From NCBI GenBank assembly GCA_032718475.1, contig JAUCBJ010000803.1, positions 1 through 58,214 on the forward strand: a stretch of 58,214 nt of DNA, given 5' to 3'. The notes under the pieces were generated by a model. That model did no database searches, was not told the origin of the DNA, and saw only the letters and a program-made list of their open reading frames with translations. This stretch comes from Nemertoderma westbladi (lineage: Eukaryota; Xenacoelomorpha; Nemertodermatida; Nemertodermatidae). Made by a program: the position numbers and the translations under genes. Below are positions 11,841 through 23,278 of the stretch, piece after piece (position 1 is the first letter of the stretch; every line of letters begins with the position of its first letter).

Positions 11841-12445
11841 CCAGTTGTTTTGGTTAGAAAATCCCGCCTCATTTGTAACCTGCTCCTTTGCCTGATTTGG
11901 TAAAGTGACCGTTTATTGTTTTGGTTAGAAAGGCCCGCCTCTGTAACTGCTCCTTTCCTTCATTTTGTAAAGTGACTGTTTATTGTTTTGGTTAGAAAAT
12001 CCCGCCTCTGTAACCTGCCCCTTTCCCTCAATTAATTAAGTGATCGTTTATTGTTTTGGTTAGGAAATACCGCCTCTGTAACCTGCTCCTTTCTCTCAAT
12101 TGGTAATGTTATCGTTTATTGTTTTGGTTAGAAAATCCCGTCTCTGTAACCTGCTCCTTTCCCTGATTTGGTAAAGTGACTGTTTATTGTTTTGGTTAGA
12201 AAATCCCGTATCTACAACCTGCTCCTTTCTCTCAATTGGTAATGTTATCGTTTATTGTTTTGGTTAGAAAGTCCCGTCTCTGTAACCTTCTCCTTTCCCT
12301 CAATTAGTTAAATGATCGTTTATTGTTTTGGTTAGAAAATCCCGCCTCTGTAACCTGCTCCTTTCCCTGATTTGGTAAAGTGACTGTTTATTGTTTTGGT
12401 TAGAAAATCCGGCCTTAACCTGCTCCTTTCCATCAATTGGTAATT
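11840..12445. repeat. 68-bp minisatellite, about 9 copies
   Basis: TTGTTTTGGTTAG recurs near 11845, 11915, 11982, 12048, 12118, 12187, 12254, 12322 and 12390, giving a period of 66-70 bp. Each unit continues as AAATCCCGCCTCTGTAACC and then a CTCCTTTCCCTCAATTGG-like segment. A diverged solitary unit sits at about 13205-13265. The short ORFs across it are products of the repeat and are not genes. Confidence 0.92.
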
Positions 12446-13690
12446 GTTTTTGACTATAAAATGAGTGTTTTGATACGTCATGTGGTAATCGATTATCGAC
12501 AACAACCACAAACTATTAAATTTAGAGTCTTTTACCACAGGCGCATATGGAAATCTATCTCATAGTCTATAAATCATGGAATCAACAAATTTTGAATGTT
12601 TTGGCATAGGCATGTTGAAATCAACTGTCTGACAGTCCAGAAATCAGTAGTCTGACAGTTTGAAGAAATACATACATAAAAAGCTACTAAAAGGACAATA
12701 AAAGTCATTAAAAGGACAACAAAAGTCATTATGCACAATTCCTAAAAAAAGGAGGACAAAAAAGTCAAATAAAAGGACATAAAAAATCACTGCCATTTTT
12801 TTGTAGCACCAATTCGCATCCCCCAATTTTGAATATCCCTCTCACCAAAAACAATTATTCATCCCCCAAAAACAATTATTCTACCCCCAAAAACAATTAT
12901 TCATCCCCCAAAAATAATTACTTGTCAACCTGAAAAAATTATTCCAGCACCAAATACTTTATATTAACTACGCTTTGCCCAGATTCCATGCTTCAGTTAC
13001 AGTATTCGTACCGATAGGCATATTGCCTATCTATTATTGCCTATGGCCTATTACTTATTCTGTTATTAGGTTTCAGTAATACGGCAGTACTGAAGTTTTC
13101 AGATAGGGGGGGAAATTGGACGCAATAAAAATGCATCCCTCTCCAGGGGAAATTCTACGCAAATAACAGCTGATTATTCTCAAACATGATACTGTAACCT
13201 GTTCTATTGTGCTTAGTTTATTGTTTTGGTTAAAATAACGTGCCACTGTAACCTGATCCTTTCCTAAAATGAGAATTTAACATTGAGGTGGGATATTTTT
13301 AGGTTTATTTTAATTTTGCACCAGCAAAATTTACCTCGTATATTTGGAAATTTGTTGCCATTATTCACTAACGCCGATGTAAGTTTTGGAGGGTTTGTGG
13401 ATCTCCGCAATACTAGTCACCGGATATTGGTTCAGTGAGTGATGGATAATGCAGTCGAAAAGGAAAGAGAACAGGTTGGGTTGAATCATAAAATTTTAAT
13501 TCTAACTGATCAAGTTCTCTTTGCGCTGATACATACTGATTCAAAATATATGGGACTCCCCAATGCGACAATATAAATAGAATATTCACAATATTAATAA
13601 TCGAATGAGTTTTTATAATAATAATCCTAAAGTACAAAGTTATTTAGTCAGTCAGAATTTATTTAGATTTTAACCCCCCAGAACTAAGTT
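12446..13690. other. AT-rich non-coding stretch with small tandem repeats
   Basis: At 12680-12790 AAAGGACAAnAAAAGTCATT-like units recur. At about 12840-12925 a unit of about 20 bp (CCCCCAAAAACAATTATTCA) is repeated four times. The remainder, including 13270-13690, shows no gene or element I recognise. Confidence 0.6.
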
Positions 13691-13779
13691 TGATACCCGT
13701 CTGTCTGGTCAGTCTGTGTCCTTCATAAGTCGGTCATTAGGCCATCAAAAATCTGTCGGTAGTCCGTCGGGTCTTTCCC

Positions 13780-14290
13780 TTGCTTTGCCTAGTATCACAG
13801 TAACCCGAATCCTTTTCAGGCTAGTTATACGCTGACCGGCTCCGCTCGGCTGTCCATTGGTGTCTGTCGGTCGGCGAGAGATATGCAGCAGTGATGCTGC
13901 ATATCACTCCATCTGGTCGGTAAAGCGTCTACCCTGCAGCGTACCGCTCGCCCCTCAATCCCATGGTTGGTACTCAGGGAAGTCAAGCGGCTTAGGTTTT
14001 TAACGGGTCCTCACGATGCCTATTGTCACCATGGTTCGAATCATTTTCAGGCTCGCACCAAGCAAACTGGCACCACTCCGGCAGTCCGAGTCTTTCAGTG
14101 GGTGCCGCTCGCCCCTCTCAACCTCTTACAGAGTTGGTCATCAGAAAGGTTAAGCGGCTAATTCCATGGGTCGGCTGTCCATGTCCCTTTCTCCTGCGCT
14201 CTGCCTAGTGTCACCCTAGGTCGAATCCTTTTCAGGCTGACCAGCACCACTCAGGCATTTTCCCTTGGCAACCAGGAACTCTACCTGGAG
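13780..14290 (+). repeat. SINE-like repeat with three related modules
   Basis: Three modules share the core TGCCTAnTnTCACnnnnnnCGAATCnTTTTCAGGCT, at about 13785, 14017 and 14202. The middle one contains GGTTCGAATC, which matches a Pol III B box. No clear A box, tRNA fold or poly-A tail was found, so this may be a diverged tRNA-derived SINE or simply a local repeat. Confidence 0.4.
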
Positions 14291-14565
14291 CCTGATTGTA
14301 CTTGAATTCTTTGAATTTGGGCCTCATTAAAAGCACTGAAGGCTGCGATTTTGTGTTTAGTCATCATTAAAAATCGCTATAACTTTGTTATTTTTAACTT
14401 TTTATTGTTCCGGTTTTTGTTCACATGGTGTCCGGGTCTTTTCGGAATATTCGTTGGTTATAGTTTATAATTGTTATATATGCCCGGCACCCAATTTTAA
14501 AATAACGTGAACATTGTAAAATCTACCATCAACTTACAATGGTAAAGCCTATATACTCTACTCAC

Positions 14566-14761
14566 CTCGTTCAAAAATATCGATTTCACAAAAGTGAAGG
14601 TAGCCGCCACTTGGTAGTTTGACTACTATACATCTACCAACAATTCCATTGCAGTTGAGGTCTGTGATGTAAGTGCCTGTTGAAATTGTTCCACACATCC
14701 CAGGAGTGTGTTGATTGATACCATCCAAAAAATCAGTATCGTTTTGGTTTGTTACAAATAC
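14566..14761 (-). CDS. F-type lectin (fucolectin) domain, C-terminal exon
   Basis: On the minus strand an acceptor (ATCAATTTCAG) precedes a 196-base open segment starting VFVTNQND and ending CEIDIFER, followed by the donor GTGAGT. It contains NGIVGRCIVVKLPSGGYLHF and CEIDIF, matching the end of F5/8 type C fucolectin domains (pattern GRYVVVKLPG, then LHLCEVEV). F-type lectins bind fucosylated glycans, usually as secreted or surface innate-immune proteins. It starts in phase 0 and ends in phase 1. The matching first half of such a domain, ending in phase 0, lies on the same strand at 44015-44274, so both are probably exons of one gene. Splice sites are read by eye; no transcript evidence. Confidence 0.75.
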
Positions 14762-14806
14762 CTGAAATTGATCATGAAAAAATGAATTAAAATTAACAAA
14801 AAGCAA

Positions 14807-15559
14807 AGACCCTTGTTTCTTTTTATTCGGTAGTCTATTATCTTACAACATCTCTACTACTACCAACAAACTATAAGTTCAATATCGTCGTAAATATTTT
14901 GTTGTTTTAACATAATTAATGTACCCACGATCATACAGTATTATCAACGAACTTTTGTCTCAATCTCTGTTGGTAGTATTATTATTTCGTTAACTATTGA
15001 CGGGCCTAGCGGCCTGATAAGGAACCGACTTTTTATTTCAAATAAAAGAGGCAACGAGAAATAGTATAGAACTAATAATAATGTAAAAATACAATCATAT
15101 TTCATACAATAATTATTTAATAAAGTCGATCTATTATTAGTTGCTCAATTCTAGAACAAAATCTACCTGCAAATAGTGAAGACCTCGTTATGGAATTTCG
15201 TAACCATGCTGGTGCGATGCGCGATATCGTGTTTAGTTAATAAATTGAAAACTCCATCAATTCATTTGCACCCAATAATAAGAAGTCGCGATAAATGTAA
15301 TTAAATACAAATTATTCTAGAAAAATTTTCCTCAAAAAGTATGAAAACTTGGCATTGGTGACGCGAAACTAGGCTAGTGAGATTCAGGATATTGCGTTTA
15401 ATATAAAAATCGAAAACGCCATCGAATTCCGTAAAGGCGTTAATAAAATATGGCAACTATGTTGAAATTGATAAAAGTCTAGAACAAGAAAAAATTAATT
15501 TTTGAACGGCGCTGTTTGGGGTTTCGAAACATGGATAGGCTGAAAGACAACATCGAATT
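14807..15559. repeat. Diverged repeat units, AT-rich
   Basis: From about 15120, three diverged units of roughly 170-190 bp share a core like AAATTGAAAACTCCATCAATT (near 15242, 15405 and 15566). This is the target region of the RTE-like insertion. The part from 14807 to 15120 is AT-rich and holds no gene I can recognise. Confidence 0.5.
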
Positions 15560-15631
15560 AAGTTGAAAAATGAAAACCCCATCAAATTTGGACCAAGCGT
15601 TCCGGAGTTATCGCGGATCGAAGAAAATTCA
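15560..15631. repeat. 72-bp target site duplication, left copy
   Basis: The segment beginning AAGTTGAAAAATGAAAACCC and ending GAAGAAAATTCA is repeated at 17130-17201 with one mismatch, exactly flanking RTE-like copy 1. Seen directly. Confidence 0.85.
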
Positions 15632-17129
15632 AGAGTGTTTAAAGCTCATCTATCCCATCATAGTAGACATGTACCGTACAACAAGAGTCGCACAAGAAAT
15701 GAAAACAAATTAATTGGTGCCAGTTCCCAAGAAGGGCAACCTAACACTCTATGGTTCTTTTCGGGGAATCTCATTGATCTCGATTGCTGCAAAGCTATAA
15801 CAATACAATTCTATTAAATCGCATCAGGGATCCCATTGAGAGATTACTCTACTCCGTGGAAATCAGAATGGGTTCCGTAAAGGTCGTGGGACAATGGAGC
15901 CCATTTTGGCACTTACAGTAGAAGGATAATTGAAGAGTTATCAAAAAAGAAAGACAGGCATCTGGCTGTTATCTTTGTTGACTTCTTCAAGGCCTTTGAT
16001 TCAGTCTCCCGCTCACGTATGTTCAGCATATTTTCATTATATGGGATTCCTGATGAAATTATTGCAGCAATCAGATCAGTATACGATGGTTCGACAACAT
16101 TTGTGTCTACTGTTGATGGTGACACAGAACAATTTGAAGTGTTATGGGGCGTCCTCAAGGGAGACACACTTGCACCATTCTTGTTCATAATTGTTGTTGA
16201 CTATGTTCTACGCATGTCCTTAGATCATCATAATGATGATGGGGTGATGATAACTCCACCTACTGGCTCCAGAAGTCGAGGAAATCCTACCAAGTACCTA
16301 ACTGATCTATACTTTGCTGATGACTTAGGAGTACTCTCAGAATCACCAGAGGGAGCCCAACGGCTCCTCAGCTCATTATAACATGCTGCTTCTAGTGTTG
16401 GTCTTTTTATTAACTCCAGAAAGACCAAAATTTTGACAGTTAACTTTGAAAGTTCTCAGCAAGTCTCTGATCGGATGAGCATAAGCTCAAAGGATGGTAT
16501 GCTTGAGCATGTGGACGACTTCAGTTACCTGGGATCATGGATCCGGAAGTCAGGTGAGGACCTTCGAATACGTAATGGAAAGGCATGGGCAGCCTTGAAT
16601 AGGCTTTCCAGGATTTGGAAGTCACCGAGAATTAATCGGAAACTTAAGGTCCGATTATTTAGAGCATCAGTAGTTCCAGTACTCCTCTATGGGAGTCCAT
16701 GCTGTGCTCTAACTGCTGAGGATACCAAATCTCTGGATGACACATTCACAAGAATGCTACGCCGGGTTCATTGTGTCAAGTACAATGCACACTTATCCAA
16801 CCAGACACTATATAACATTGGAGGTGTCTCATTGGTTCCCCCAAGCTTGACACTAGAACAAAATCGCCTCCGCTTTGCAGGACATTGCTTTCGCCGTGAG
16901 GACCAGCCAGTGCATAATCTTGTACTTTGGCAGCCTCATGGAGTGAATAAGCATGGTGGACAGCCCAAGACTTTCTTGAGACGCATCTTAAAGGACACTG
17001 GCCTTGAAGATGCGGATGATCTAGCAAATGTCATGGGTGATAGGGAGTTGTGGCGGCGCAATTTTGTCGACAAGCCGGGACAGCATTCTTAAAAATGCAG
17101 CTGCAATGCAGCATGCCGATACTCGTAGC
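15632..17129 (+). mobile_element. RTE-like non-LTR element, copy 1, 5' truncated
   Basis: It matches copy 2 (18441-19930, opposite strand) closely but begins in the linker between endonuclease and RT, so the endonuclease is absent. The 3' end falls in non-coding sequence shortly after the RT stop, with GCCGATACTCGTAG at its edge. A 72-bp direct repeat on both sides marks target-primed insertion. Confidence 0.85.
15635..17092 (+). pseudogene. RTE-like reverse transcriptase, copy 1
   Basis: The first third (to about 16018) has lost its frame through several small deletions relative to copy 2. From 16019 to 17092 one frame carries the RT core, including GVLKGDTLAPFLF and the catalytic FADD in LYFADDLGVL. 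It is interrupted by TAA at 16379-16381, where copy 2 has a Glu codon. The C-terminal segment (LRFAGHCFRRE, then RELWRRNFVDKPGQ) is typical of RTE-type elements. It would reverse-transcribe element RNA at a nicked target, but is inactive here. Confidence 0.85.
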
Positions 17130-17201
17130 AAGTTGAAAAATGAAAACCCCATCAAATTTGGACCAAGCGTTCCAGAGTTATCGCGGATCGAAGAAAATTC
17201 A
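17130..17201. repeat. 72-bp target site duplication, right copy
   Basis: Identical to 15560-15631 except one base (A at 17174 against G at 15604). It lies directly after the 3' end of RTE-like copy 1. Confidence 0.85.
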
Positions 17202-17814
17202 CCCCACCATTTACCAAAAATTTACGGTAATTTAAAATTTTGAAAAAAAAATTTTTTGCGTTATTTTTGATGGCGAATCAATTGGCAGTACTGGCTACGA
17301 AAATTTTTTTTTGAAATTTTTGGTCAGAAAAAAAAAACTATGGTCTATTGACTATGGTCAGAGAGTGATCCTACTTTGTAACTTTGACAATCGCTCAAAT
17401 CCATTCAGCTGAATGACACAGTAGAGTAAACTAAAGTAAATTCCCCTTACAATGTTCTGAAGGGGAGACTGTCTGAGAGTAATCCAATAATAAAACATTA
17501 AATTGCAATCAACAGTGAGTAACCTGATAGATAATAAGCGGTAATTTTTACATTTCAAACTGTAATGTTAGCCTATGGAGAATCATGAAGCTGAGTAAAC
17601 ATACAGCCTTTGCTCTTTTAAACATACAGTCTCGATAGTATTAATAGATGGGAGTACAGTGCAATATTACTCTGTAACTAACAGTCATTCAGCTTGCACT
17701 AAATGTCAATCACCTATAAAACATTTTGAAGGCCACAGTGTGTAATCTGATACAGATAATAAGCAATGATTTAAGCTACTGTAGGAACAATGTAATTTAT
17801 TTGCCAAACCAGAT
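17202..17814. other. Non-coding stretch with a two-copy diverged repeat
   Basis: After short A and T runs (17225-17335), two diverged segments about 225 bp apart share AGATAATAAGC followed by a related tail (near 17528 and 17756). No gene seen. Confidence 0.45.
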
Positions 17815-18440
17815 GGCAACACCACCCACAGACAATAACATACGACCAGTTAAAACGGGACTTAATATCTGCAGTAGCCATCATACAAACTAGACTATGC
17901 AAACCAGAATGACCACCTAAAGGATGAAAACAACAACCTTAAAGAAGAACTGCTGCAACAACGTCATGCACGAATGGCAATTGAGCCCAAAGTATCTAAC
18001 ATGTTAATCACAACTACAAATCCAACAGTTACTACATCTAAGCCTTCCCATCTGGAACCCTCCAGCCAGGAAAAAATCAACATAGGTACACCACCAAACA
18101 TAACCAAGAAAAGTAATAAGGACAACGAACGGCCTGACTGGATGGAATATAAAAGCAAACACAAAGGCCTCCAGAAACGAAAACAAGCCTCAAACATAGA
18201 GACAAAAGCCCCCTCCTATCTATGCAACAAATTTGATGCCTTAGCAAACAAGTACCCACCCCCCCCTACCTCACACCACACAAAACAGGCACCTTCCATG
18301 CCCTGCCTAATCGAGAATCACAGTTGAAATAGCTAAGAGGCCATACTACGCATCCTACGCATAAAAATAGCTACCCACGCCAACCCACACATAACCCCAA
18401 CACGCAAAGTCATATCAAGAAACCCAACATAAGGGGGACA
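17815..18440 (+). pseudogene. Non-LTR retrotransposon ORF1 fragment (coiled-coil)
   Basis: A reading beginning DQLKRDLISAVAIIQTRL, continuing after a frame change as NDHLKDENNNLKEELLQQR, and then the open segment 17974-18327 looks like ORF1 of a CR1-like or related element. It has a heptad-rich coiled coil, a Pro/Ser/Lys-rich middle and the segment CNKFDALANKYPPPP before a stop at 18325-18327. ORF1 proteins of this type bind element RNA. No endonuclease or RT follows, because copy 2 of the RTE-like element abuts at about 18440. The family assignment rests on overall character, not on a motif that settles it. Confidence 0.5.
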
Positions 18441-18481
18441 CCTCTCCACTAGGATCGGCATGGTGCATTGCAGCTGCATTT

Positions 18482-19894
18482 TTAAGAATGCTGTGCCGGC
18501 TTATCGACAAAATTGCACCGCCACAACTCCCTATCACCCATGACATTTGCTAGATCATCCGCATCTTCAAGGCCAGTGTCCTTTAAGATGCGTCTCAAGA
18601 AATTCATGGGCTGTCCACCATGCTTATTCACTCCATGAGGCTGCCAAAGTACAAGATTATGCACTGGCTGGTCCTCACGGCGAAAGCAGTGTCCTGCAAA
18701 GCGGAGGCGATTTTGTTCTAGTGTCAAGCTTGGGGGAACCAATGAGACACCTCCAATGTTATATAGTGTCAGGTTGGAGATGTGTGCATTGTACTTGACA
18801 CAATGAACCCGGCGTAGCATTCTTGTGAATGTGCCATCCAGATATTTGGTGTCCTTAGCAGTTAGAGCCCAGCATGGACTCCCATAGAGGAGTGCTTGAA
18901 CTACTGCTGCTCTAAATAATCGGACATTAAGTGTCCGATTAATTCTCGCTGACTTCCAAATCCTGGAAAGCCTATTCAAGGCTGCCCATGCCTTTCCCTT
19001 ACGTATTCGAAGGTCCTCACCTGACTTCCGGATCCATGATCCCAGGTACCAGAAGTCATCCACATGCTCAAGCATACCATCTTTTGAGCTTATGCTGATC
19101 CGATCAGAGACTTGCTGAGGACTTTCAAAGTTAACTGTCAAAATGTTGGTCTTTCTGGAGTTAATAAAAAGACCAACACTAGAAACAGCATGTTCTAATG
19201 AGCTGAGGAGCCGTTGGGCACCCTCTAGTGATTCTGAGAGTACTCCTAAGTCATCAGCAAAGTCTAGATCAGTTAGGTACTTGGCAGGATTTCTTCGACT
19301 TCTGAAGCCAGTAGGTGGATTTATCATCACCCCATCATCATTATGATGATCTAAGGACATGCGTAGAACATAGTTAACAACAATTATGAACAAGAATGGT
19401 GCAAGTGTGTCTCCCTGGAGGACGCCCCATAACACTTCAAATGGTTCTGTGTCACCGTCAACAGTAGACACAAATGTTGTCGAACCATCGTATACTGATC
19501 TGATTGCTGAAATAATTTCATCAGGAATCCCAAATAATGAAAGTATGCTGAACATACGTGAGCGAGAGACTGAATCAAAGGCCTTGAAGAAGTCAACAAA
19601 GATAACAGCCAGATGCCTGTCTTTCTTTTTTGATAACTCTTCAATTATCCTTCTAAGTGCCAAAATGGGCTCCATGGTCCCACGACATTTACGGAAGCCA
19701 TTCTGATTTCCACGGAGCAGTCTCTCAATGGGATCCCTGATGCGATTTAATAGAATTCTATTGTATAGCTTTGCAGCAATCGAGATCAATGAGATTCCCC
19801 AAAAAGAACCATAGAGTGTTAGGTTGCCCTTCTTGGGAACTGGCACCAACTTATTTGTTTTCATTTCTTGTGGGACTCTTGTTGTTCGGTACAT
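18482..19894 (-). pseudogene. RTE-like reverse transcriptase, copy 2
   Basis: The 470-codon open frame contains the RT domain: KLVPVPKKGN, GISLISIAAKLYNRIL, FVDFFKAFDSV, GVLQGDTLAPFLF and the catalytic FADD in LDFADDLGVL. It ends with the C-terminal region LRFAGHCFRRED, then GDRELWRCNFVDKPAQ. The ATG at its start is internal; homologous protein continues upstream in another frame (19963-20640). The break near 19965 coincides with a short repetition of GTGCCA/GTGGAG, suggesting a small duplication. This copy has the better-preserved RT of the pair. Confidence 0.88.
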
Positions 19895-19962
19895 GTCTAC
19901 TATGATGGGATAGATGAGCTTTAAACACTCAGGTATTTTAAAGACATCAGGGGGAACACCAT

Positions 19963-20640
19963 CTACTCCACTGGCACTGGCACTCCACTGGTCTTAATGC
20001 TCTTTGCAGCAGCCTTCACTTCTGCAAAGGAGATATCACCAATGGGAATATCTGGGAGTACAGACTCAGACACTTTTACTTCTATAAAGTTATCAGGCAA
20101 TACCCTGTCATTATTGAGGAGCTTTTCAAAGTGGGCCTTCCAACCATTGAGGCGATCGGCTGGTGATTCAGCCTTAACCTTGGTGGTTGGTTGGCTTTTT
20201 CGACCAGCAAGCAAGTTGATCGATCTCCATGCCTGGGATGATTGCCTGCTGTCGTCAGCATCATTGATGGCATCAACCTGTTGGTTTATTAGCTCCTGTA
20301 AATTAAAAGAGTACTGCCTGTTCAGGGACCTAGATGCAGCCTTAACTGCATTCTTGGCCGCTGTAGTCTGTTTGTGTCGGGACTCGTTCTGCGCCTTGTA
20401 TAGGTCATTTCGGCACTTCTGAATTTTGTTGTCAGTCCAGGGGGCCCGTTTCCTGTTTCGAGGGTATACAGGAACTGTTTCTGCAGCTGCTAACTTAACT
20501 GCCTCTGTGAAGGCAGTATAGACCTCACAGTGATCTGTCGCCTCAGAGGCAAGAACCTCATACCTGTTGCTCAGCTGTAGTGAGAAGCTGGATCTCACAC
20601 TTGGCTGTTGCAACAGAGAGGACCAGTCATGCCGCGGCAA
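19963..20640 (-). pseudogene. RTE-like linker between endonuclease and RT
   Basis: This 225-codon open segment begins at about PRHDWSSLLQQ. It contains the basic segment RNRKRAPWTDNKIQKCRNDL, typical of the region between endonuclease and RT in these elements, and ends at SGVPVPVE where the frame breaks. The end of the endonuclease (KSQIDHILFRRKYR) reads in the same frame just upstream. Confidence 0.75.
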
Positions 20641-20737
20641 GGCAGAATAAGGCGGTAATCACTGGAGAAAGGTCGTAGTGTAAATGCATTACAGTCTTGT
20701 ATAGAGCTCCTGTATTTCCTACGAAACAGGATATGGT

Positions 20738-21337
20738 CTATCTGGGACTTGTGACCACTAGGTCCACTATGGGTCCATAGCTTTCCAGTTCGCTTCTTGA
20801 ACTGGGTTCCAGTTCCAATCCATTTCCAGAGATAAAATCCTGAAGATGGACAGAATTTCGGTTAACACTATTGCTATAGACCCAGGGCGATGTAGGTGAT
20901 TGATGCAGACTTGCATTAAAGTCTCCCAGGAATGTTAAGAATGCATGCTGATCCACTCCATCAGTAGCTGCTTGTAGATTCTGGTAGAAATTTTCCACCT
21001 CCTCTACAGGGCCAACACTAGTTGGAGAGTAGCACACAATCAGAACCATCTTAGGAAACTTCTTCGCCAGTCTTCCAGAACCTGAGAAGTTGCAACGGAT
21101 GATGCGGTTAGAGATTTGGTCTATTTTGTCCAATGCTGCATGTGCAGTTGGATTCATCAATAGACCAATTCCACCATTGCCACTATCATCTGCTGAAACG
21201 AGGGTGAGTCGCCAACCGCCCCCCATGTCCTTAATCAGAACCTCATCAGTCTGTCCAGTCTGCATTCGGTGCTCTTGAACACCCACTGCACTAAGAGAAA
21301 GCTTATCTGCCAAGGCAGTCAGCTCACCTTGTCGCAT
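20738..21337 (-). pseudogene. RTE-like AP endonuclease
   Basis: The frame shows apurinic-endonuclease-like motifs: VGVQEHRMQ, GNGGIGLLMNP, VCYSPT and FLGDFNAS. These enzymes nick the target DNA to prime reverse transcription. The frame is lost near 20815. The expected end of the domain (KLWTHSGPSGHKSQIDHI) reads in another frame down to about 20715. The same frame continues upstream through an in-frame TGA at 21374-21376 into the N-terminal region. Confidence 0.85.
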
Positions 21338-21373
21338 TGGGGACCCGAGTGTTTGGGTGTTTACTGAGGCTAG

Positions 21374-21763
21374 TCAAGTGACTTGCCTCAGATTAACCAA
21401 TGGCTTTGTTGGTCGGGGTGGAACATGAGAGTAGCCTCCAACTCCAGAATCCCTCTCCCCCTCACAATCTGGCCTCCCTGGTGAAAGGTCATCAGGAAAG
21501 GGACTCAAAGAATCGTTTGCCGCTCTCTCTCCAGTAGGGGGTGAGACAGGCAGCCGGTCAGGAGATAACTGACGCCTGTGAGGCCAATTGTGTCCAGTCA
21601 TTCCACTGGCCTCTAGTGGCTGGACCTCTGCATTACTAATGTAATCCATAGTGGGGGTTGAGGGGTGCTTTTTTGCCGAGTCAGCTTTCAGGGCAAATAC
21701 CACACCCTGGTTTGCATTCCACAGGGTGGGTGTCGCAGTGGAGTCAGATATGAGGCCCATCAC
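21374..21763 (-). pseudogene. RTE-like N-terminal region
   Basis: A Pro/Ser-rich 129-codon segment in the same frame as the endonuclease, separated from it by a single TGA. It has no recognised domain. It is probably the N-terminal extension of the element polyprotein. The initiator is uncertain. Confidence 0.5.
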
Positions 21764-21870
21764 CCATATCTACTCTGGTGCACATGACCCACCATTGGCT
21801 GTGCAGCTCATCTGCTGGGTCATGCCCTGTACCCCTGCTGCCAGGTGCAGGTCGCAGTGAAGTACAATGT

Positions 21871-22344
21871 CTCAAGTATACACTGTAGTGTTGCAACTAT
21901 GTGTAGGCAAGTCAATGTGACTGTGTTAATATAGTATATTACCTTTTTTATAATATATTTCACAAAAGAGTAACCAGGTTGAGATATTTTTTATGTTATT
22001 GTAAGTGTAAAGTATGTTAAATTTGTAGACTTTAAAAAACTACTTTAATTTAATGAATGAGTCCGTGAGAAAAAAACTGTTATGAGTAGATGAAGCAGTG
22101 TTACAAACTAGATGTTATGAGTTGATATTGGTTCTACAGAGTGATGCTAGATTTTAGCACTATTAATTTTACATTATTTTATTGCAAAATTAGATTCCCT
22201 GAAAAATCCCATGAATAAACTTTGCGAGACATTCCTCAACTATTTTTTGACAACAAACTGTCTATCTAATCTATCTATTTTGAGTAAAAATTGTGAAAAT
22301 TAAATTCCAACCTTAAAAACTGAGTAAAATACTGTTATATTTAT
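21871..22344. other. AT-rich non-coding stretch
   Basis: No gene or named repeat seen. A segment ATGAGTCCGTGAG near 22055 resembles part of a hammerhead ribozyme core, but the rest of the core is absent. Confidence 0.5.
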
Positions 22345-22606
22345 TTAAGGGGGGGGGGGGGGGGGGGGGGGAGGGGGTAGCTCATTCTCTGACCAAAAAG
22401 TCGAATTTTTGAAAAATATCCTATCTAATGAAGAATTTCATGCTGAATCCAAATTTGGAAACCGTTTTCCCATATCTTGCTTCGTTGTCGAGATATCTGG
22501 GATAGAAGATACCGGCTCCGATATATTGCGTATCGGTAAAGGAGATGAAGTTTGGGGTTTGCATTCAATTTCTGCCATTTTCTATGCTCAGTGGTGCTAA
22601 TTGGAT

Positions 22607-23278
22607 GTCTCCACGAGAAAGAGCACAAATGTTTAATTAAGAAGGTATTTTTTTATGATTATTGGACCTACTGATCAGTTTATAAGACAACTTCAAGTCT
22701 CCGGAATGAAGACGGGACTCGAATAAGTGACTCTGTGGTCTTTGCGGGATTACATGGAATAAACTTATCGGTCATCGGAGATCTTCAAAATGTATAATCT
22801 CCAGTTCTATTGGTCGTATGGAGTTCGTTTTGGGCTCATTCGAAAGCTCTTTTCTCAGAGACCAAAGTTACCATTTGGTTTGGCAAACTCTTGAAAGCTG
22901 CCTGAGCAATCATAACTTGAACAAAATTTGCGTGCAAAATTCATGTTATGTTGCTTCACAACCATTTTGTCTTAAATCAAATTAATTTAAAGTTAATAAA
23001 TTAGTAAATTAATTAAAATCTTAAATCAAAATTCTCTAAGAAAAGAGCTTTCGAATGAGCCCAAAACGAATTTCGTACTACCACTAAAACTGGAGATTAT
23101 ACATTTTGAACATCTCCGATGTCTATTCCGTGTAATCCCGCGAAGTCCGCAGAGTCGCTTATTCGAGTCCTGTCTTCATTCCGGAGACTTGAAGTTGTCT
23201 TATAAACTGACAAGTAGGTCCAATAATCATAAAAAAATACCTTCTCAATTAAAATTTTGTGCTCTTTCTCGTGGAGAC
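22607..23278. mobile_element. Palindromic MITE nested in the left arm
   Basis: The arms start GTCTCCACGAGAAAGAGCAC at 22607 and end with its inverse at 23278. The inner arm ends are near 22870 and 23033, so each arm is about 250 bp. The right arm of the host palindrome lacks this block at the equivalent place, near 42403, which shows that it is an insertion. No ORF. Confidence 0.75.

Larger units (their letters stand above)
18441..21870 (-). mobile_element. RTE-like non-LTR element, copy 2
   Basis: On the minus strand it contains an N-terminal region, an AP-type endonuclease, a linker and an RT in that order. The 3' end near 18441-18480 matches the tail of copy 1. The 5' edge is only approximate. 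Coding is broken by one in-frame TGA and at least two frameshifts. It lies in inverted orientation to copy 1, about 1.3 kb away. Confidence 0.88.

Noticed and set aside
11840-12445. Possible CRISPR-like array from the regular 68-bp period
   Set aside because: Whole units are repeated with gradual divergence and no unique spacers; it is a minisatellite in an animal genome.
22050-22085. ATGAGTCCGTGAG, resembling a hammerhead ribozyme core
   Set aside because: The CUGANGA part is imperfect, stem II cannot pair and stems I and III are not evident; probably chance.
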